DNA of 17,431 bases from Candidatus Methanofastidiosia archaeon (GTDB lineage: Archaea > Methanobacteriota_B > Thermococci > Methanofastidiosales > NM3): positions 1 to 17,431 of the forward strand of contig JAHKLV010000220.1 in assembly GCA_020854925.1 (NCBI GenBank), given 5' to 3'. The notes under the pieces are model-generated. The model was not told where the DNA came from. It searched no databases and was given only the letters and a program-made list of their open reading frames with translations. Each line of letters opens with the position of its first letter. Position 1 is the stretch's first letter. The translations under genes and the position numbers were made by a program. Shown here in pieces: positions 7,161 through 13,123 of the stretch.

Positions 7161-8365
7161 AGCTCTGGCACAAGGACATACCCCATGACGAGGAGGCGTC
7201 GTCGTTTGCCGCCGCTGGCGACCGCGAGGCCGACCGCCGGCTCCTCCCTTACGACTGTACCGGGTCCATGGCCCACGCCACGGGGCTGCACGCTATTGGC
7301 ATCCTCACCGACGATGAGCTCGCCGCGCTCCTGGAAGCACTATCCGCCATCCGCGAGGCTGCGCTTCAGGGTGAGACGCTCATGGCGCCCGACGACGAGG
7401 ACTGCCACTCCGCCATCGAGAGGATCCTCACCGAGCGCCTCGGTGACACGGGCCGCAAGATACACACGTGCCGGTCCCGCAACGACCAGGTCCTCTGTGC
7501 GCTTCGCCTGTGCTATCTCGACGCCGCAGAGGGCGTCGTCGACGGCGTGCTTGCCGCCATCACGGCGCTCATGGGCCTCGAGGAGCGCCATGGCAGCGTC
7601 GCCTTCGCCGGCCACACCCACACGCGTAAGGCCATGCCCACCACCGTGGGCGACTGGGCGCGAGGATACATCGCCGCCCTTCGCGACAGCGTCTCCCTGC
7701 TTGAGGCCGCCGCCTCGCCACTGCGCTCGAATCCCCTGGGCACGGGCGCCGGCTACGGCCTTCCCCTTCCCACCGACCGCGCCCTGGTCGCGCGGGAGCT
7801 GGGATTCTCCAAGGTCGACGAGAACGGCATCTATGCGCAGCTTTCCCGCACGAAGCATGAAAAGGTCCTCATCACGGCGCTCGGAGCCGTCATGTACGAT
7901 CTCAACAGGATGGCAAGCGACCTCGTCCTTTTCACGCATCCCGACTTCGGGTACTTTAACCTGGACCCCTCGGTGACCACCGGGTCGTCCATCATGCCGC
8001 AGAAGACGAATCCCGACATCCTTGAGATCATCCGCGGATACTACGGGGTCATCGTGGGCCTCGAGGTGCAGGCGGCGACCGTTGCCCACAACCTCATTTC
8101 GGGCTACCACCGTGACGCTCAGCTTGCCAAGGGGGCGGTGTTTTCAGCCTTGGACATCACGCGCTCGTCGCTATCCATGGCCGCCCGCGTGCTTCGCACC
8201 CTTGCGGTGGACGAGGCGCGGTGCGCTGCTGGGCTTTCCCCCGACATCTATCTCACCGAGAAGGCCTATGGGCTCGTGAGGCAGGGTGTCCCCTTCAGGA
8301 CCGCCTACCAGCAGGTGGCAAACGAGTATTTTTCGTCTCTGGGAAAGAAAGAGGAATCTATTTAA
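7157..8365 (+). CDS. argH: Argininosuccinate lyase, short form
   Basis: Cleaves argininosuccinate to arginine and fumarate, the last step of arginine synthesis. Fumarase/aspartase superfamily signatures are present: KIHTCRSRNDQV (101-112), the TH pair in GHTHTRKAMP (152-161), NPLGTGAGYG (192-201) and the catalytic-serine loop GSSIMPQKTNPD (277-288). At 402 residues it is shorter than the usual 440-460 and stops soon after VPFRTAYQQVANEY, so most of the last C-terminal segment is missing. Only 37 bases separate its stop from the next gene and no frame continues the protein, so this is not an obvious frameshift. From memory, the MKLW start, NPLG.GAGYG and NLISGYHRD blocks resemble Bacteroidota-type lyases more than the classical enzyme. 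It overlaps argG by four bases. Confidence 0.93.
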   Translation: MKLWHKDIPHDEEASSFAAAGDREADRRLLPYDCTGSMAHATGLHAIGILTDDELAALLEALSAIREAALQGETLMAPDDEDCHSAIERILTERLGDTGRKIHTCRSRNDQVLCALRLCYLDAAEGVVDGVLAAITALMGLEERHGSVAFAGHTHTRKAMPTTVGDWARGYIAALRDSVSLLEAAASPLRSNPLGTGAGYGLPLPTDRALVARELGFSKVDENGIYAQLSRTKHEKVLITALGAVMYDLNRMASDLVLFTHPDFGYFNLDPSVTTGSSIMPQKTNPDILEIIRGYYGVIVGLEVQAATVAHNLISGYHRDAQLAKGAVFSALDITRSSLSMAARVLRTLAVDEARCAAGLSPDIYLTEKAYGLVRQGVPFRTAYQQVANEYFSSLGKKEESI

Positions 8366-8366
8366 G
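8358..8366 (+). promoter_or_regulatory. TATA-like promoter of the prenyl synthase gene
   Basis: CTATTTAAG, centred 41 bases before the ATG at 8403, is the best TATA match between the two genes and contains the TAA stop codon of argH (8363-8365). A leader of about 16 bases is expected. The synthase may therefore be expressed independently of argGH as well as by read-through. Confidence 0.45.
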
Positions 8367-8402
8367 CCCCGGCTCCTAAAGAACGGGTAACGGGGTATCC
8401 TC

Positions 8403-9488
8403 ATGAGCGACATAGATATCAACGCGTACCTTGCATCCCAGTCCAAAGCCGTTGATGCCGCCCTGGCATCGGCGCTCCCACATGCTTTTACCCGGGCGTA
8501 TGTAAACGCCCTGTCCGGCACGCCCGCCTACGCCTATGACACCAAGACCCTCGACAACGGCCTTGCCACACCTCTGTGGGACTTTCTCTCCCGCGGGGGC
8601 AAGCGCTGGCGACCCGTCCTCTTCTCCCTCGTCGCCGAGGCCCTCGGCGGCGAGGTGGAGCGCATCAGGCCGCTGTGTGCCATCCCCGAGCTCGTACACA
8701 ACGGGACCATCATCATCGACGACATCGAGGATGGGTCCGACCTGCGCAGGGGCAAGCCGAGCCTTCACACCCTGTATGGAATCGACACCGCCATCAATGC
8801 GGGCAACGCCGCCTACTTCATACCGCTTGCACTCCTTCTTAGAAACGACCAGGGGTTTTCTGACGACATCATCCTTCAGGCCTATCACATCTATGCGCGG
8901 GAGCTCATAAACGTCCACTTCGGACAGGCCCTCGACATCTCGTGGCACCGGGGGGAAAAATCGCCTCAGGAGATAACGGAAAGCCAGTACATCCAGATGT
9001 GCGCCTACAAGACCGGCACGCTGGCGCGGATGTCCGCCAAGCTAGGCGCGCTCTTTGCCGGCGCCTCCCGGGAGCAGATGGACATCCTCGGGACGTTTGC
9101 CGAGTCCATCGGCATCGCCTTCCAGATCCAGGACGATATCCTCGATATCGTGACCAAGGGGGAGGACCGAGAAAAGTTCGGCAAGCCCTATGGCAATGAC
9201 ATCACGGAAGGGAAGATAACGCTCCTTGTCATCAAGACGCTGCAGCGGGCACCACCCGGGGACCGCGAGGAGCTAGTCGACATCCTCTCGTCCCACACCA
9301 AGGACCGGGAGCGCATCGACCGTGCCATCGCCATCATCGAGGCTCACGGCGCCATAGACAAGGCGAGGGAGATAGCCAACGCCCTGGTGATCTCTTCCTG
9401 GGAGGACGCCCGGCGCATCCTTCCCGAGTGCCCTGCGCGGGATGTGCTCGAGTCCTTTGCCCATTACCTCATCGAACGCCAGGTCTAG
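8403..9488 (+). CDS. Polyprenyl diphosphate synthase (GGPP synthase-like, eukaryote-like motifs)
   Basis: Condenses isopentenyl diphosphate with allylic diphosphates to make C20 or longer chains for archaeal lipids or quinone side chains. It has 361 residues of the all-helical trans-prenyltransferase fold: GGKRWRP (65-71), first Asp-rich motif DDIED (106-110), second DDILD (244-248), and KPYGNDITEGK (261-271). The usual LIHDD before the first motif is IIIDD, and the block IDDIEDGSDLRRGKP followed by YGIDTAINAGNAAYF and GQALDISWH resembles eukaryotic type III GGPP synthases. The residue five before the first Asp is Gly101, a small residue that in other synthases permits longer products, so chain length is uncertain. 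About 50 N-terminal residues precede the core. It probably has its own promoter just before it. Confidence 0.93.
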   Translation: MSDIDINAYLASQSKAVDAALASALPHAFTRAYVNALSGTPAYAYDTKTLDNGLATPLWDFLSRGGKRWRPVLFSLVAEALGGEVERIRPLCAIPELVHNGTIIIDDIEDGSDLRRGKPSLHTLYGIDTAINAGNAAYFIPLALLLRNDQGFSDDIILQAYHIYARELINVHFGQALDISWHRGEKSPQEITESQYIQMCAYKTGTLARMSAKLGALFAGASREQMDILGTFAESIGIAFQIQDDILDIVTKGEDREKFGKPYGNDITEGKITLLVIKTLQRAPPGDREELVDILSSHTKDRERIDRAIAIIEAHGAIDKAREIANALVISSWEDARRILPECPARDVLESFAHYLIERQV

Positions 9489-9515
9489 GGGGGGCACTTC
9501 CCCGCTGTAATGCAT

Positions 9516-9530
9516 TTGCAGTAATTGCAA
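9516..9530. repeat. Inverted repeat upstream of the CARDB-protein promoter
   Basis: TTGCA and TGCAA form perfect five-base arms around GTAAT, ending nine bases before the TATA-like box at 9539-9549. The position fits a regulator binding site, but the arms are short. Confidence 0.35.
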
Positions 9531-9538
9531 TACAAAAA

Positions 9539-9549
9539 GTATATATAGG
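9539..9549 (+). promoter_or_regulatory. TATA-like promoter of the CARDB surface-protein gene
   Basis: GTATATATAG after an A-rich BRE-like stretch is the strongest TATA match in the window. It lies about 120 bases before the ATG at 9665, predicting an unusually long leader of about 95 bases compared with 10-30 at the other genes here. Confidence 0.6.
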
Positions 9550-9624
9550 AAAATAATCATTTATTTCATACTTTCAGTCAGAAATCGTACTTGACGCCTT
9601 ATCACGCGCATAGTGAACAAGAGG

Positions 9625-9646
9625 GTGCCCCCAACAGGGGAAGCAC
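9625..9646 (+). other. Stem-loop in the 5' leader of the CARDB gene
   Basis: GTGCCCCC and GGGGAAGCAC pair as an eight-base-pair stem with an AACA loop and a two-base AA bulge, ending 18 bases before the ATG at 9665. In the predicted mRNA leader it could influence translation or stability. It matches no riboswitch that I recognise. Confidence 0.4.
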
Positions 9647-9664
9647 GTCATACGGGGTAACAAG

Positions 9665-11239
9665 ATGAAGAAACAAATGTCATGTGTCGTACTCGCGCTC
9701 CTCCTGGCCGCCATCCTTGGCGGGGCGGGACCTGTTGCAGCCGCCTATGATATCGCATTCGGCGGAGACCTCGCCCCCCGGAGCACCTATGCCGGTTACG
9801 GTCTCTCGTATGACATCACCATTACCACGGAAGTGCCCGCCGGCGGTGTACCGTCTCCCCTTCCCCATATCCTCTCCTTCGAGGCAGTTGCGCCCTCTTC
9901 GTGGGATGTGTCCCTTTCCGAATCGTCCGTCATCATGGGCGAAGGCACGTCCCGGGACATACGCTTGCTTATTTCCGTCCCTTCATCCGCCGCCCCCGGC
10001 ACCTATGCCGTCACGGTGAACGTGAACGCAGACATCGGCAAGCGCTCAACGGAGCTTGCCGTCGAGGTCCTTGCGCCCTTTGATGTTGTCATGTCATCAT
10101 TCTCCTCATCGCCCGCGGTGGTCCGTGTGGGCGAGCAGATAACGGTGAGCGCTCAGGTGAGGATGAACGGTCCCGCCTCGCTTGACGGCAAAGTGGTGGC
10201 GCTCTACATCGACGGGGTCAGCCGGTCGAAGGTCTCCTATACCATGGTGGACCTCACGCCCGATTCCGTGAAGACCGTTACCCTGTCCTGGACTGCCACA
10301 CAAAGCGGGACGTTCACGTCCCGGATGTATATCAATCCTACCCTTTTCGAGACATCGACCGCGAACAATCAGGTTGCCGGCACTATCACGATTCTTCCAC
10401 CTGAAGACCCGTGCAACCTGGCACACCAGGTCTACGCCGAGGCGCTTGTCCTCTACGAGGCCGACTGTGCTTCTGCCACCTCCGCACTCACGGCCGCCCA
10501 GTCCCTGTACGAGCAGTGCGGCGATGCCGAAGGCGTGCAGAACTGCACCCGCCTGCTTGAGCGCTGCGTCGCCTATGCACAGGCCTCGGACCTCGTGGAC
10601 ATGGGCAACGCGTTTGAGGCCGGAGGCAGCTGCATGAACGCCGTTATCAAGTGGCAGGAGGCCATCTGCATCTATCGTGCATACGATGACGATGCTATGG
10701 TCGGCATGCTGACAGCGAAGATCGAACAATGCATGGTGGAAGACGTGATAGAAGAAGAATCTCCCATTTATATACAATATTGGTGGGCCATAGCGCTCGC
10801 GGCGCTGTGCGTCATACTGCTCGCCCTCCTCCTCCTTCGCTCGAAGCGTGGCGATGAGGGTGACGAAGGCGGCGAGGGAGGGTACTATCCGCCGTCGGAG
10901 GGTCCCGTCCTCGAGGAGGAGCTGCCTCCTGAACCCGAACCACTTGATTTCGAGCACGCGCTTTTAGCTGAAATGGAGGGCGCGGGGGCCGCACGGCCAC
11001 GACCATCCGGTGGTGCCCCACCCAGTGCCGAGGTGAAAAAGTTCATCGAGGGGCTTGACGACGCCCTGACAAAGCTTGACGAGGAAACCATCAAGGAGCA
11101 TCTCACCGAGTCCGTGAATGTGTACGGCAAGGCAATTGACAAGCGCAATGCGCTTATGCCCGAAATGGACGAGGCCGTCCTTGCCGCCGTCGACGGGCGG
11201 CTGCGCGAGCTTGAGGAGCGGATATATCAGACCCTGTGA
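9665..11239 (+). CDS. Secreted, membrane-anchored CARDB-domain protein with cysteine-rich helical region
   Basis: Surface protein of 524 residues, function unknown. A signal peptide (1-27, hydrophobic core VVLALLLAAILGG, cleavage near AAA) is followed by a beta-sandwich resembling NEW3-type domains (about 40-136, with SVPSSAAPGTYAVTVNV), a CARDB adhesion-like domain (about 137-245, with SPAVVRVGEQITVSAQV and TANNQVAGTITI), and a helical TPR-like region (250-360) containing eight cysteines (250, 268, 285, 294, 301, 323, 335, 356). One transmembrane helix (373-391) leads to an acidic, proline-rich cytoplasmic tail and a final charged helical segment (455-524) likely to form a coiled coil. No catalytic motif is visible. 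Extracellular disulfides are inferred. It has its own promoter and is followed by an oligo-T run. Confidence 0.85.
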   Translation: MKKQMSCVVLALLLAAILGGAGPVAAAYDIAFGGDLAPRSTYAGYGLSYDITITTEVPAGGVPSPLPHILSFEAVAPSSWDVSLSESSVIMGEGTSRDIRLLISVPSSAAPGTYAVTVNVNADIGKRSTELAVEVLAPFDVVMSSFSSSPAVVRVGEQITVSAQVRMNGPASLDGKVVALYIDGVSRSKVSYTMVDLTPDSVKTVTLSWTATQSGTFTSRMYINPTLFETSTANNQVAGTITILPPEDPCNLAHQVYAEALVLYEADCASATSALTAAQSLYEQCGDAEGVQNCTRLLERCVAYAQASDLVDMGNAFEAGGSCMNAVIKWQEAICIYRAYDDDAMVGMLTAKIEQCMVEDVIEEESPIYIQYWWAIALAALCVILLALLLLRSKRGDEGDEGGEGGYYPPSEGPVLEEELPPEPEPLDFEHALLAEMEGAGAARPRPSGGAPPSAEVKKFIEGLDDALTKLDEETIKEHLTESVNVYGKAIDKRNALMPEMDEAVLAAVDGRLRELEERIYQTL

Positions 11240-11255
11240 AAAGCCGTATGCTCCC

Positions 11256-11261
11256 TTTTTT
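11256..11261 (+). terminator. Oligo-T terminator after the CARDB gene
   Basis: Six T lie 17 bases after the TGA stop at 11237-11239, ahead of the rpoK promoter. Such T runs are typical archaeal terminators; there is no strong hairpin before it. Confidence 0.4.
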
Positions 11262-11324
11262 GCCGAGGCCCTGCGTTGCCGGGGCGTTTTCCCTACCGCT
11301 GCCGTCTTGTGCACAAAGAGAAAC

Positions 11325-11333
11325 GTTTAAAAG
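11325..11333 (+). promoter_or_regulatory. TATA-like promoter of rpoK-fen1
   Basis: GTTTAAAAG preceded by a purine-rich BRE-like AGAAAC is centred about 52 bases before the rpoK ATG at 11381. A transcript beginning near 11355 would include GTGAT at 11371-11375. Confidence 0.5.
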
Positions 11334-11380
11334 GCATCGAACAACGAGTAATAGCCATTGTACGAAGGACGTGATAGAAA

Positions 11381-11548
11381 ATGCTGAACAGGTACGAACG
11401 AGCGAGAATAATCGGGGCCCGTGCACTCCAGATTGCCATGGACGCCCCCGTCCTTATCGAGACCGTGGAGATAGACTCCATACGCGTCGCCATCACTGAG
11501 CTTGACGCCGGCGTCCTTCCGCTTACGGTCATACACAAAGATGAGTGA
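11381..11548 (+). CDS. rpoK: DNA-directed RNA polymerase subunit K (RPB6 homologue)
   Basis: Small core subunit of archaeal RNA polymerase, homologous to eukaryotic RPB6 and bacterial omega, which helps assemble and stabilise the large subunits. The 55-residue product starts MLNRYERARIIGARALQIAM, the family's most conserved block, followed by APVLIETVE, IRVAITELDAGVLPLTV and a basic end; the length is normal. The ATG has GTGAT (11371-11375) five bases upstream. It ends two bases before the fen1 ATG, and its TGA stop forms part of GTGA just before that start, so the two genes are probably co-transcribed and translationally coupled. The gene is very short and easy to overlook. Confidence 0.95.
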   Translation: MLNRYERARIIGARALQIAMDAPVLIETVEIDSIRVAITELDAGVLPLTVIHKDE

Positions 11549-11550
11549 AC

Positions 11551-12549
11551 ATGGGCGTAGACCTCCGTGACATCGTGCCGCGGGAGGACATCGAGTTTTC
11601 CCGTCTGCACGGAAAAATCCTTTCTGTCGACGCGCTTAACGCTTTGTACCAGTTTCTGGCCATCATCCGCCAACAGGGGGGTGAGGTTCTCAAGGACAGC
11701 AAGGGACGTACGACCTCACACCTGTCAGGGCTTTTTTACCGTACGGTCAATCTTGTCGAGCTGGGCATCAGGCCGCTCTATATTTACGACGGCCGTCCCC
11801 CCGAACAAAAGCTTGCCACGCTGCGTGGCAGGAAAAAGCACAAGGACACCGCCCAGCAGCGCGCCGTGCGGGCCAAGGTGGAAGGCCGGACCGAGGACTA
11901 TGCCAAATACGCGTCCCAGTCGCTTACCTTCACCACGGAGATGCTTGCCGAGTCAAAGGATCTCCTCGCGCTCATGGGCATTCCCTTTTTCGACGCGCCT
12001 GCCGAGGGTGAGGCACAGGCGGCGCATCTGTGCGCCACCGATCCCCGCATCTACGCCGTGGCCTCCCAGGACTACGATGCCCTGCTCTTTGGCGCGCCGC
12101 TCCTTGCGCGAAACGTCACCATATCCGGCAGGCGCAAGCTTCCCGGCCGGTCCGTGTACCGTGAGGTGTCGCCCGAGCTTCTTGACCTGTCATTCGTTCT
12201 CGGTGAGCTGGGCATCACCCGCGAACAGCTCGTGGAGGTGGCGCTTCTCGTGGGCACCGACTACAACGACGGGGTGAAGGGACTCGGGCCGAAAAAGGCG
12301 CTTGAGGCCGTGCGTTCAGGAACGTTTGACGACTATGGGGTGGACCCCTCACTCAGGGATCTCTTCCTTGCCCCCGCTGTCTCTGATTCGGTGCGCTATG
12401 CCTTTTCCCTCCCTGATGCATCCGAGCTTCGGCGCTTCCTGTGTACGGAGCACGACTTTTCGAAGATGCGGGTGGAGCGTGCCGTCGAGCGCCTCACGAA
12501 AGGAATGGAAGGGCTCCTGCGCCAAGAAACGCTTGACCAGTGGTTCTAA
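11551..12549 (+). CDS. fen: Flap endonuclease 1
   Basis: Structure-specific 5' nuclease that removes RNA-DNA flaps during Okazaki fragment maturation and repair. It has 332 residues, close to the usual 330-345. Metal-binding acids of the XPG/FEN family are present: D27 (VDALNALYQFL), D80 (YIYDGRPP), E152 and E154 (AEGEAQAA), D174 and D176 (SQDYDALLF) and D237 (VGTDYNDGVKG). The helical clamp region (about 85-130) and helix-hairpin-helix GVKGLGPKKAL follow. The last eight residues, QETLDQWF, are a PCNA-interacting box. I set the start at 11551 because FEN-1 proteins begin MGVxxxD and the GTG at 11545 would add two residues before this conserved end. It lies directly behind rpoK. Confidence 0.97.
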   Translation: MGVDLRDIVPREDIEFSRLHGKILSVDALNALYQFLAIIRQQGGEVLKDSKGRTTSHLSGLFYRTVNLVELGIRPLYIYDGRPPEQKLATLRGRKKHKDTAQQRAVRAKVEGRTEDYAKYASQSLTFTTEMLAESKDLLALMGIPFFDAPAEGEAQAAHLCATDPRIYAVASQDYDALLFGAPLLARNVTISGRRKLPGRSVYREVSPELLDLSFVLGELGITREQLVEVALLVGTDYNDGVKGLGPKKALEAVRSGTFDDYGVDPSLRDLFLAPAVSDSVRYAFSLPDASELRRFLCTEHDFSKMRVERAVERLTKGMEGLLRQETLDQWF

Positions 12550-12597
12550 AAAAGTACCCGGGGCGGCACCAGAAAATCGGTGCCCCGTGGCCCGGGT
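12548..12597 (-). terminator. Hairpin plus T6 terminator for the aEF1B transcript, between convergent genes
   Basis: ACCCGGG (12556-12562) and CCCGGGT (12591-12597) pair as an outer stem, with CACC (12567-12570) and GGTG (12579-12582) closing an inner loop. Read on the minus strand the hairpin is followed after two bases by six T (12553-12548), the last two of which overlap the fen1 stop codon. This has the form of an intrinsic terminator for the zinc-ribbon and aEF1B genes. On the plus strand only the hairpin follows fen1. Confidence 0.6.
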
Positions 12598-12627
12598 TGA
12601 AGGAACGCCTGCCGAAAGAAGGGAATC

Positions 12628-12909
12628 CTAATCGATAATTCTGCCAACGTCGGTGACGTCGACTTCGCTCACGCCTTCAAGGTCGTAGTACGCGTCGCGT
12701 ACCGGGTCGAGGTCGCCTCCGTCCTTGTCGTTGGTAAGGACGATGGTGTCAAGGGCGACAAGCCCGAAGGCTATGGGCTGCTCCTGTATGGCGTGGACTT
12801 TCATGTTGGTTGGTGTTGCCGCAATGATACGGTCCTTGAGGGCGCCAAGGTCGATGTCGACGCCTTCCGGCATGACGCGCAGTGTTGCTACCATGTTATA
12901 CTCTGACAT
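12628..12909 (-). CDS. ef1b: Translation elongation factor 1-beta (aEF1B)
   Basis: Guanine nucleotide exchange factor that recharges elongation factor 1-alpha with GTP during protein synthesis. It has 93 residues, the typical archaeal length, with one ferredoxin-like domain. Recognisable parts are VATLRVMPEGVDIDLGALKDRI at the start, the highly conserved EQPIAFGLVALDTIV in the middle and DLEGVSEVDVTDVGR at the end. The ATG at 12909 has GAGGAG about 11 bases upstream (12921-12926). It lies 27 bases after the zinc-ribbon gene stop on the same strand, an archaeal pairing that suggests a shared translation-related role, and ends at a strong hairpin terminator facing fen1. Confidence 0.95.
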   Translation of the reverse strand: MSEYNMVATLRVMPEGVDIDLGALKDRIIAATPTNMKVHAIQEQPIAFGLVALDTIVLTNDKDGGDLDPVRDAYYDLEGVSEVDVTDVGRIID

Positions 12910-12936
12910 TCTCTGTTCAACTCCTCTGGTGGCCCT

Positions 12937-13092
12937 TCACGGGCCGACGAACCCGCACTCTGGGCAGGTGTAATCGTTGGCAAGGACCCTGCATTTCTCG
13001 CAGCGGATAATCTCTGCCGTGCACGCGGGGCACGGAAACTTCACCATCTTCTCTTTTGGTGCTATCTTCCTTTTGCATGAGGAACATTCCAT
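12937..13092 (-). CDS. Small zinc-ribbon protein with four CxxC motifs (COG2888 / HVO_2753-like)
   Basis: A 51-residue protein starting MECSSCKRKI and ending CPECGFVGP. Four CxxC pairs occur at residues 3/6, 21/24, 31/34 and 43/46, enough to bind two zinc ions. The arrangement matches the archaeal family predicted to be a zinc-ribbon RNA-binding protein with a role in translation, and its place immediately before aEF1B supports that. The ATG at 13092 has GGAG about nine bases upstream. A longer reading frame in this stretch (12917-13111) is out of register and lacks the cysteines, so it is a shadow. It lies 31 bases after the membrane-bound regulator gene; a TATA-like ACTTATAAAG at 13198-13189 inside that gene could give it a separate promoter. 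Confidence 0.92.
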   Translation of the reverse strand: MECSSCKRKIAPKEKMVKFPCPACTAEIIRCEKCRVLANDYTCPECGFVGP

Positions 13093-13123
13093 GAATTTTC
13101 TCTCCTTTCACATCATAACGCCG

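Noticed and set aside
7340..8110. 256-residue open frame on the minus strand
   Set aside because: It is antisense to argH, whose conserved motifs define the true coding strand.
7157..8402. Frameshift as the cause of the short ArgH
   Set aside because: The 37 bases after the stop encode no continuation in any frame before the next gene begins.
9489..9664. tRNA or known riboswitch in the leader region
   Set aside because: No cloverleaf or T-loop sequence is present; only one simple stem-loop and a TATA box can be supported.
10106..10957. 283-residue open frame on the minus strand
   Set aside because: It lies wholly antisense to the CARDB gene, has no domain-like pattern and no ribosome-binding site; long antisense frames are common in this GC-rich DNA.
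12917..13111. 64-residue minus-strand frame over the zinc-ribbon gene
   Set aside because: The shifted frame at 12937-13092 gives four regularly spaced CxxC motifs and a good start; this one has none.
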